Shown here piece by piece: positions 57,739 through 64,000 of a stretch of 64,000 nt of DNA (its first letter is position 1; each line of letters opens with the position of its first letter). The stretch is from Candidatus Aenigmatarchaeota archaeon (GTDB taxonomy: Archaea; Aenigmatarchaeota; Aenigmatarchaeia; QMZP01; QMZT01). A program made the translations under genes and the position numbers. The stretch is taken from the NCBI GenBank assembly GCA_026397315.1, contig JAPLVC010000003.1:41258-105257 (forward strand). The letters are read 5' to 3'. The notes beneath the pieces were generated by a model, which saw only the letters and a program-made list of their open reading frames with translations, did not search any database and had not been told where the DNA came from.

Positions 57739-58782
57739 ATGCCGCTTGATGCAGTCGAGGAGCTTCTTTCAGAGGTCCGTTTTGAAGACACGGAAAGGAA
57801 AAGCTACCAGCGCTTCACGTTCGAATGGCTCGCCGAGCAGGTCATCGACCGCCAGGTATACGGCAAGGACACAATCATAATCATCATCGGCGACCGCCGC
57901 GCCGGCAAATCCAACTGGGGCCTGAAGCTCACCCGCGCATACATCAAGCTGAGGAAGAAAGCCGAGCAGGCGAAAGGCAAAGATTTCAAATGGAGCTGGG
58001 ACGGCAACTTCCCCATAACCAGGAACATGGCCATCAAGACGGCATCCATAAACTACATGAGCTTCAACTTCTATGACGAGGGCGGGGACCAGTTCTATAC
58101 GACGGAAAGCCTGAAGCGCGCCCAGAGGAAGCTCGTCAAGTTCTTCAACAAGAGCGGCTCGAAGCTCAACCTGACGGTGATCTGCTGGCCGGACATCTGG
58201 ACGCTCGACCCGAAGATAATCAACATGGCGACGCTCCTGGTCATCGTCCCGTACCGCTTCAAGGACGTCTGCAGCTGGGCGTTCATCTACGGCAAGAGCT
58301 CGAACCCGCTGACCTACGACCGCTTCGGAATAATGAAGATAAGGAAGAAGCTCGAGTCCCCGACGAAGGCCTCGATATTCGCCCAGAACTTTTCGATGGA
58401 CGGGACTTTCAAGGTCAGGCACCGCGACAAGGAAATCGAAATAAATTATCCGAAGGGACTTTTCAAATTCCTGAGGTCGATACCTTCCTTCATGAAGATG
58501 CACAGGTTCGGCCCGGTCGACCAGCGCTTCGAGGACGCGTACATCAAAAACGTCAAGAACAAACAGCAGACCAAGGACGAGGACGAGGACAATTACGTCC
58601 CGATGGTCCAGTACCAGAAGCTGAAGACGCAGTACGAGACCCTGCTGCACAACCTTTACGTGAAGCAGGACATGAGCTTCGCCCAGCTGGAGCGGCTGCA
58701 CATATCCCCGGTCGACGGGGCCCACCTGAGGGCGATCGAAGGGATCCGTAAATCAATAAATTCCATAAAGGCGATGTCATGA
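57739..58782 (+). CDS. P-loop ATPase of the element (Zot/packaging/FtsK-HerA-like)
   Basis: 347 aa. Walker A GDRRAGKSN (residues 51-59), Walker B NFYDEGG (D113, E114), and a downstream VICWPDIWTLDPKIINMATL resembling the motif of Zot- and FtsK/HerA-type virion assembly or packaging ATPases. A C-terminal coiled region (KLKTQYETLLHNLYVKQ) follows. No TM segment is seen. It overlaps the next gene by 4 bp. Likely drives virion assembly or DNA packaging. Confidence 0.75.
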   Translation: MPLDAVEELLSEVRFEDTERKSYQRFTFEWLAEQVIDRQVYGKDTIIIIIGDRRAGKSNWGLKLTRAYIKLRKKAEQAKGKDFKWSWDGNFPITRNMAIKTASINYMSFNFYDEGGDQFYTTESLKRAQRKLVKFFNKSGSKLNLTVICWPDIWTLDPKIINMATLLVIVPYRFKDVCSWAFIYGKSSNPLTYDRFGIMKIRKKLESPTKASIFAQNFSMDGTFKVRHRDKEIEINYPKGLFKFLRSIPSFMKMHRFGPVDQRFEDAYIKNVKNKQQTKDEDEDNYVPMVQYQKLKTQYETLLHNLYVKQDMSFAQLERLHISPVDGAHLRAIEGIRKSINSIKAMS

Positions 58783-59258
58783 GCAAACTGGATTACGTGC
58801 TGACTGAAGCGTACAGGGACAAGAATTACGAGGAGAAACTGACGGAGCTTTTTTTCGAAGTCATGCGAGATCTCAGGACCGCGGAGAACTGCCCCGCGAT
58901 AGAGAACGTCCGCCAGGCGCTGGCAGACGCGAACTGCTTCATCGAGTCGGTGGTCTTCTCGAAGAACCATCTCGCCAGGTACAACGAGAAGGTCAGGCCC
59001 GTGATGAATGACATCCGCAGGATAGTCTTCGGGAATCCACTTCTGCCGTCGGTGAGGATGGTCGGGCTGAAATACGGCGCGTCCGTCGTCCTGGTGAGGA
59101 ACAAGCCCGAGCTGCAGAACGGCCTCGCCCTGGTCGAGCAGCTGAAGAGCGCGATCTTCCTGGTGAAGCAGTGGGCTTACGAAGAGGGCCTCTTCCTTTC
59201 GAAGCCGATGGACAAGAGAATCGGCATGGAGGCAATCGAATCGACGATGCAGCAGTGA
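58779..59258 (+). CDS. 159-aa helical element protein
   Basis: Soluble, predicted all-helical (EEKLTELFFEVMRDLRTAEN), no motif; ATGA overlap with the ATPase suggests a partner protein. Confidence 0.55.
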   Translation: MSKLDYVLTEAYRDKNYEEKLTELFFEVMRDLRTAENCPAIENVRQALADANCFIESVVFSKNHLARYNEKVRPVMNDIRRIVFGNPLLPSVRMVGLKYGASVVLVRNKPELQNGLALVEQLKSAIFLVKQWAYEEGLFLSKPMDKRIGMEAIESTMQQ

Positions 59259-59264
59259 AAAATT

Positions 59265-59456
59265 ATGAACGGAATCATGGACACGTTTTATCCGGTTGCC
59301 TTAGTTCTGAGTGCCTCGGTCTGCTCGCTTATCATCAACAAGATAGCCACCAGGATTTTGAAATTCATAGAGAAGCATACCGGCATCGATAAGGTCCTCG
59401 ATCAGGTCGACGGCAAGCTAGGCCTAAAAGAAGGCCGCAAAAAATCAAAAAAATAG
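59265..59456 (+). CDS. 63-aa membrane peptide of the element
   Basis: One TM (YPVALVLSASVCSLIINK) and a lysine-rich C-terminus (KEGRKKSKK). No family. Confidence 0.5.
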   Translation: MNGIMDTFYPVALVLSASVCSLIINKIATRILKFIEKHTGIDKVLDQVDGKLGLKEGRKKSKK

Positions 59457-59476
59457 GAACTTTAAAAAGGGACCCG
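59454..59476 (+). promoter_or_regulatory. TATA promoter of the two-TM protein gene
   Basis: TAGGAACTTTAAAAAGGGAC lies with its TATA core 26 bp upstream of ATG 59491. It repeats the integrase-region promoter (TAGGAACTTTATAAAGGTCC) almost base for base, so both are probably read by the same regulator or are the element's standard promoter. Confidence 0.6.
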
Positions 59477-59490
59477 CTCATTTCTTCATC

Positions 59491-59841
59491 ATGAAGCCAT
59501 TTAACAAGTTGAGAATTGCAATGGCCAACAAAAGCGAAGCGATAAGGCAGTCAGTGTTTTCGGTGCTGGTAAACAAACTCGTGAACTGCGGAGTACCAGG
59601 AAGCATCGGTCTCGTCATCGGTGAGCTCGTCACCGGTCTCGTGCTGATATTCGTCGGCATATTCATGCTGAACGCAGTGTACGTAGCGACTGCCCTCAAC
59701 AACACTTCGGTTTTCTGGAACGTCCAGCAACAGATGATTGTGACCGTGGGAACGGTTTTCTCCGTCATCGGTCTTCTGTTGGTGATCGTCGCGCTGGCCA
59801 CGGCAATCGGAATACTCAGGCAGTCTATCGCGGGTGCGTGA
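59491..59841 (+). CDS. Small two-TM protein, candidate major capsid protein
   Basis: 116 aa with two long hydrophobic helices (LVTGLVLIFVGIFMLNAVYV and VGTVFSVIGLLLVIVALATA) joined by a short polar loop, after a basic N-terminal region. Major capsid proteins of spindle-shaped archaeal viruses have this size and two-helix shape. It is the only gene in this part of the operon with its own promoter, as expected for an abundant structural protein. ATG 59491 fits the promoter spacing; ATG 59521 is a shorter option. Assignment is inference. Confidence 0.5.
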   Translation: MKPFNKLRIAMANKSEAIRQSVFSVLVNKLVNCGVPGSIGLVIGELVTGLVLIFVGIFMLNAVYVATALNNTSVFWNVQQQMIVTVGTVFSVIGLLLVIVALATAIGILRQSIAGA

Positions 59842-59905
59842 GCATTGCCCCCATTGTCTGAGCCCGGGGTTCTCCCCGGTCATTGTAATTTTGTGCTGGT
59901 AAAAT

Positions 59906-62635
59906 ATGGCAGGAACGCAATCGTCCGGAAGCGGTTCTAATTCTCCCAGCCAGTCCGTCCTGGTGCAGCAGCCGAACGGCGAGCAATATTGGAAGAAGCC
60001 GCAGGACGTCAAGCCGAACGACACGGTTCTTCACGGCAGCAATACGGGCCAGGCGCAGGCCCAGCAGCTCGTCGACCAGAGCAGGGCCGCAGGCACACCG
60101 CCATCCGCTCCAGGCAAATCCGTCAGCGGCTCTTTCTCGTCGCCGCAGGAGGCCGAGGGCGCGACCAAGTCGATGGTCGCAGGCGGATGGAACGTCAAGG
60201 GTCTCGAGCAGGATCCCAACACCGGGAAGTGGGGCATAGTCGCGTACGGAAAGAAGGAGCCTGACTTCGCCGCGCAAATCAAGAACGCCGGTTATATGAC
60301 GACGTATTCGAACCGGCCAGGCGTACCCGACGTCCGCAGGGCGCTGACTCCGGACGAGAAGGCGCGCCTGATTCAAGCTGAGACGCAGAAACAGGCGGAA
60401 AATTACGAGATATCATGGGGACCTGTCACAGGCGGCGGCCCGAAGATTGAGAGCGACCTGCAGAAGAATTATGTTTATAACATGAACGTCGATTACCCGG
60501 AGCAGGTCCAGGACGTGCGAGCCTGGGCGCAGAAGCAGGGATACCGCGTCTCGAACGTCATACAGAATCCAGACAAGACCCTGACTGTGGAGCTTACCGG
60601 CCGGAGCGCGCTCTCGGAAAAAGCGTCCGTGGACATACGATCAGGAGAGACGATCGAGCAGGCAAGGCAGAAAGGAATAAACGAACAGACGACCGATGCC
60701 CTCCAGGGTGGAAGCAAAGGATTTCTTGGGCAAGCCGCGCTGTACGTCAGGACTTTGATATCTCCTGCAGGCGAGCATCTGATCATGTCGCATGCCATAC
60801 AAGGCATTGCCCTTTTCAAAAACCTTCCGATAAATAAATTGAATTTACCAGTGCAACTCGGAAGCGAAATAATTGAAAAGGCCATCAATTACGTTTCCCC
60901 AGGGATTCGAACCCCGGATGAGTTAGTCAAGGAAAATACAAACGAGCTCGCTGATAATGCAGCGCAGCATCTACACGAAACCGCCGGACGGCCATTTATT
61001 ACACTTCCAGGACTTCCGAATTTTAAAATTGTAGTGCCACCGACGTTCGTTCCTTATGAATCATCCAGTGCTATTTTCAACCCGTTCGTTGAAGCTGAAA
61101 TGGCCTATGCAGGCGGTGCTCTTTTAGGAGCAGCCGGTGCAACAGCGGCCGGCGGAAGGATACTTGGTTCTACCGCAGGAAAGGCTGCAGGCTACGTTCT
61201 TGGAGCAGGATCTGCGGCACAGATAGGTCTGCAGGCTATTGCCGAAAGATCGGAAGGAAAAGGAAAGGCGCTCGGAACTCTCGTGTTCGGAGCCATAGAA
61301 TTCGGCGTCTTCGCTGCCGGATATCATGCTTACAATGTTTACAGCGCGGCGAACATAGCCGCCAAGCCGGTCAAGGTGGAAATCTCCGGGATGAAGGGTG
61401 CGAGCGTCACCAGGCCGCTCGGAGAAGGAAGTATCACATCAACCGGCGCGTTCGAAATCACTGAAGGCGAATTCACAGGCCTCAAGGGAAGGACGGCCCA
61501 GATCTCCGGGAAGAAAGGCGGCTACGTCCTGACGCACATCCCTGAGCAGAAAGTTGGGAAAGTGTTGATACCTGAGCAGGTCTTCAGGCAGTTCACGAAA
61601 GGCGGCACGCTTTCCGATCCTCTAAAAATATACTGGAAGACGGCGAACACCGGAGTAGTGATCGGCGAGAAGGTCGGTAAGGCGTACGGCAAAACGAACG
61701 CCGGTATGGACGCATCCGTCAAGATATTCCGGCCCGGAGAAGACATCGAGCTCGTCGGCCCCAGCAAGGAAGCCACGATACTCAGGAAGACATCCGAGAA
61801 GCCGGGGAAGGCGAACGGCGAGGACGTCATGATCAGGAGATTCAAGGGCGTCGGTGTGGGTACCGAGGCTGCAGTCAGGACGTATGATCTCTTCCTGGTG
61901 AAGGCCGGCGACACGACCGCTCTTGTGGAAGCCAGTGCGATCGCCCGAAAGGCCGCCGTCAAAATCGAATGGGTGGACGTTAGCCTGGCGGGCGGACGCG
62001 CAGGATCCGGCGGGAGAGGCGGCGTAACGAAAATACAGAGAGTCATGCCGGAAGTCGTTCCGCCGACGCCACCGTCAACGATGAATATTGATGTCAAGCC
62101 AGCGACCGCTTCGGTCACGGCCGGAACAGATCTGGTCGCGCGCATTGTCGCGAACGTGAACCCGACCGCTTATCCGCTCAGGATTAAGGAGAACAAAGCG
62201 GCGAAGCCGGTCGACATCGCGAGCGTCGCCGGAGTCCCGCAAATCATCCGCAGGGAATCCACTGCTCAGAAGGGCCGCACGGTCAGCCCGGCGAATATAG
62301 TTCTAACCGTCGTTCCAAACATCCTGAGGCCTTCCAAAACCCAGCCGATAATCTCGGTCGAACGGATAGCCATCACGCATCCGATAACCGGCCAGGATAT
62401 CACCGTCTCCCAGAAGACCGCCATCATGCAGGTTCTGAATCCAATAATCGAAAGGATCGCCAGCCAGCCGGTGAACATCCCTGCGCCTGCGACCCCGACG
62501 AACAAGCGCCCCAAATTCATGGGAGGCATCGGACTCGTACCCTTCCTGAGGATGGGCAACATCAAACTGGCGAACCTGTCGCACAGGACCGACGTCAAGC
62601 TCAACCCCGTTCCCGACATTCTGAAGGTGATATAG
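59906..62635 (+). CDS. 909-aa element protein, candidate large structural protein
   Basis: Low-complexity Gly/Ser/Gln N-terminus, a soluble region to ~370, a glycine/alanine-rich hydrophobic stretch (residues ~395-440, GGALLGAAGATAAGGRILGS), then a beta-rich central region and a proline/threonine-rich C-terminus. No enzyme motif. The hydrophobic glycine-rich middle recalls tail-tip or membrane-penetrating virion proteins. Complete frame. Confidence 0.6.
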   Translation: MAGTQSSGSGSNSPSQSVLVQQPNGEQYWKKPQDVKPNDTVLHGSNTGQAQAQQLVDQSRAAGTPPSAPGKSVSGSFSSPQEAEGATKSMVAGGWNVKGLEQDPNTGKWGIVAYGKKEPDFAAQIKNAGYMTTYSNRPGVPDVRRALTPDEKARLIQAETQKQAENYEISWGPVTGGGPKIESDLQKNYVYNMNVDYPEQVQDVRAWAQKQGYRVSNVIQNPDKTLTVELTGRSALSEKASVDIRSGETIEQARQKGINEQTTDALQGGSKGFLGQAALYVRTLISPAGEHLIMSHAIQGIALFKNLPINKLNLPVQLGSEIIEKAINYVSPGIRTPDELVKENTNELADNAAQHLHETAGRPFITLPGLPNFKIVVPPTFVPYESSSAIFNPFVEAEMAYAGGALLGAAGATAAGGRILGSTAGKAAGYVLGAGSAAQIGLQAIAERSEGKGKALGTLVFGAIEFGVFAAGYHAYNVYSAANIAAKPVKVEISGMKGASVTRPLGEGSITSTGAFEITEGEFTGLKGRTAQISGKKGGYVLTHIPEQKVGKVLIPEQVFRQFTKGGTLSDPLKIYWKTANTGVVIGEKVGKAYGKTNAGMDASVKIFRPGEDIELVGPSKEATILRKTSEKPGKANGEDVMIRRFKGVGVGTEAAVRTYDLFLVKAGDTTALVEASAIARKAAVKIEWVDVSLAGGRAGSGGRGGVTKIQRVMPEVVPPTPPSTMNIDVKPATASVTAGTDLVARIVANVNPTAYPLRIKENKAAKPVDIASVAGVPQIIRRESTAQKGRTVSPANIVLTVVPNILRPSKTQPIISVERIAITHPITGQDITVSQKTAIMQVLNPIIERIASQPVNIPAPATPTNKRPKFMGGIGLVPFLRMGNIKLANLSHRTDVKLNPVPDILKVI

Positions 62636-62637
62636 CG

Positions 62638-62934
62638 ATGGATAACTTCAGGACGGCCATTTTCTTGCTGGCATGGACATTCACAATCGGATTGATTTAC
62701 ATGGTCGTGAATACGATGATGGGCGGATATTTCATTCCCATCATGAACGACATCGCCAACGACAGCTCGCTCGTCCAGGACAAGGCGGCGTACAGCCTGC
62801 AGACCGGCACAGCGACGACGGCCTTCAACGTCGCGTGCCTCATCCTGGTGCTCTCACCATACGCGTATTTTTTCGTCAAGCTGCTGCTGAAGAAGGAATC
62901 GACTTCACAGCCGTATCAACCGGGGGTATGGTGA
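62638..62934 (+). CDS. 98-aa two-helix membrane protein of the element
   Basis: TM1 AIFLLAWTFTIGLIYMVVNT, TM2 VACLILVLSPYAYFFVKLLL, with a hydrophilic loop between. Follows the 909-aa gene after 2 bp. Confidence 0.55.
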   Translation: MDNFRTAIFLLAWTFTIGLIYMVVNTMMGGYFIPIMNDIANDSSLVQDKAAYSLQTGTATTAFNVACLILVLSPYAYFFVKLLLKKESTSQPYQPGVW

Positions 62935-62935
62935 C

Positions 62936-63217
62936 ATGGGTTCCGGATATCGCCTCGTGCTGGGAATACTGACCATCGTCCTGGTCTCATTCCTATGGAT
63001 ACCGTTGAATTATGTATTTAGCCTGGCCGCGGCAGCGCTCAATGCCGGCATCACAGACGCGGGGACGATTTCACGCAACAACATGATGGCGCAGGGAATC
63101 TATTACACGCTTTTCATCATTATTGTGGGGCTGATAATTTACATCATCAAGCCAGACAAGGGCGAGGACGACCAGAGCGATCAGCAAGGAGGAGCCTACT
63201 ATGGCAGTCCGGTTTAA
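62936..63217 (+). CDS. 93-aa two-helix membrane protein of the element
   Basis: TM1 GILTIVLVSFLWIPLNYVF, TM2 YYTLFIIIVGLIIYIIK, and an acidic C-terminus (DKGEDDQSDQQGG). Overlaps the next gene by 17 bp. Confidence 0.55.
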   Translation: MGSGYRLVLGILTIVLVSFLWIPLNYVFSLAAAALNAGITDAGTISRNNMMAQGIYYTLFIIIVGLIIYIIKPDKGEDDQSDQQGGAYYGSPV

Positions 63218-64000
63218 CGTGTTTCTCGTTATCACGTCTTTCCTGGTGGCCATCGCTGCAGCTGCGCCAGGATCCGCTCAGGCCTGGCTCTCGGGATATG
63301 CTTCATGTTACAAAATAACGAATACAACCAGCTCTGTCTTTAAGTCGGGATATCAGATACCTTTCACGTTTAACAATTCTCAAATATCATATGCGGACTG
63401 CGGCTCAAATTTCAACGAACTCAGATTCACCAACGGAACGGACTGCGACACAGACAGCGGAACCACCCTAAATTATTGGCTTAATGGTGACGGGGGAAGT
63501 CAGAATGAAACTTCATATAATGTATGCGATCAATCAAATATTTCTAAACCATGCACAGCTTTCATACAGGCGAACGCTGCGAATATGTCCTCATTCCTGG
63601 TTTTCTGTAATGCGTCAGACACATTCAAGAATTCGAGCGGGACCGCGACATGGAATTTTTATGACGACTTCAGCGATAACGACGGCTCCGACTGGACCGT
63701 ATTGGCTGGAACATGGACATTCTCATCTGGCTATGCAAACGGAACTACCAACTTAGCTTATTTGACTAAAAATGGGACTGTAGTGCCTGACGCATGGGTA
63801 TTAAAATATAAATTGATGATACCCTCGACCGGTGGAACTGTAACATACGCCTTAGGGCGGAGCAACGACAGCGGCTACGGGATAGCCAAGAACGATAATG
63901 GCGACCCGGACGCTACGGATATATTCAGAAGGATAGTCGGAGGTAACGCAAACCAGAATGAAAGCTTTACATGTTGCACAGTTGATAATGCATGGCACAA
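63201..64000 (+). CDS. Secreted DUF2341/LamG-like protein (partial, cut by window edge)
   Basis: Open to the window end, at least 266 codons. Signal peptide FLVITSFLVAIAAAAPGSAQA, then a DUF2341-like module (YQIPFTFNNSQISYADCGSN) and a LamG/concanavalin-like region (FYDDFSDNDGSDWTVLAGTW). Many N-glycosylation sequons and cysteines mark an exported protein, probably the element's adhesin or spike. The full length is unknown. Confidence 0.75.
   Translation, partial: MAVRFNVFLVITSFLVAIAAAAPGSAQAWLSGYASCYKITNTTSSVFKSGYQIPFTFNNSQISYADCGSNFNELRFTNGTDCDTDSGTTLNYWLNGDGGSQNETSYNVCDQSNISKPCTAFIQANAANMSSFLVFCNASDTFKNSSGTATWNFYDDFSDNDGSDWTVLAGTWTFSSGYANGTTNLAYLTKNGTVVPDAWVLKYKLMIPSTGGTVTYALGRSNDSGYGIAKNDNGDPDATDIFRRIVGGNANQNESFTCCTVDNAWH

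Noticed and set aside
1..64000. CRISPR arrays, rRNA genes, riboswitches
   Set aside because: No regularly spaced direct repeats with unique spacers, no rRNA core sequences and no recognisable riboswitch aptamers were found by reading.

Overview
The window is archaeal chromosome: SecY with the uS5-uL30-uL15 operon order, eL8/eS28/eL24, aEF1-beta, CDC48, both RFC subunits, KEOPS Bud32, TtuA and Trm56, with TATA-box promoters and several apparently leaderless genes. The compact gene set, many short unrecognised membrane proteins, and tRNA genes with extra introns at non-canonical positions suggest a DPANN-type archaeon (Micrarchaeota/Diapherotrites-like). That placement is an inference; no rRNA is present.

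Layout. 1-11.3 kb: translation and secretion core (partial secY, uL15, uL30, uS5, bud32, ttuA, a ThiS-like sulfur carrier, five tRNA genes of which three carry introns, aEF1-beta, eL8-eS28-eL24). 11.3-14.8 kb: a CDC48 operon with a winged-helix protein and a 66-aa protein, fronted by a 20-bp palindrome. 15.0-16.7 kb: a DDE insertion-sequence transposase beside tRNA-Gly. 16.8-21.75 kb: an AT-rich accessory island with an MvaI/BcnI-type restriction enzyme, an N4-cytosine-type methyltransferase, AbrB-like proteins, a PD-(D/E)XK protein, and a glycosyltransferase-like gene paired with a TrkA-C-like gene. 21.8-49.2 kb: ordinary genome with envelope proteins (lipoproteins, M50 and HtpX proteases, GIDE-domain protein, LemA, beta-propeller protein) and housekeeping genes (cysS, rfcL, rfcS, prs, alaX, trm56, a MazG-like enzyme, an OB-HD nuclease, a fusion of an AK6-like kinase to GTP-dependent dephospho-CoA kinase, and a divergent NDK-like protein).

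49.3-64.0 kb (window end): a mobile element, probably a provirus. It opens with iterons around a winged-helix gene. A run of tightly overlapping small zinc-finger, AbrB and MazG-like genes follows, then a prepilin-peptidase-like membrane protease and a tyrosine integrase. A second run carries membrane proteins, a P-loop ATPase, a small two-TM protein with its own promoter (capsid candidate), a 909-aa protein, and a secreted DUF2341/LamG-like protein cut by the window edge. Two promoters in this element share the same TATA-centred motif. The combination fits an undescribed archaeal virus, possibly spindle-shaped, but that is inference.

The most unusual items are the tRNA-Ser and tRNA-Leu genes with two introns each (one in the T loop, one in the anticodon stem), the element's protease/ATPase/two-TM protein set and iterons, an EF-hand inside HtpX, the kinase fusion, and the back-to-back promoters of the restriction enzyme.
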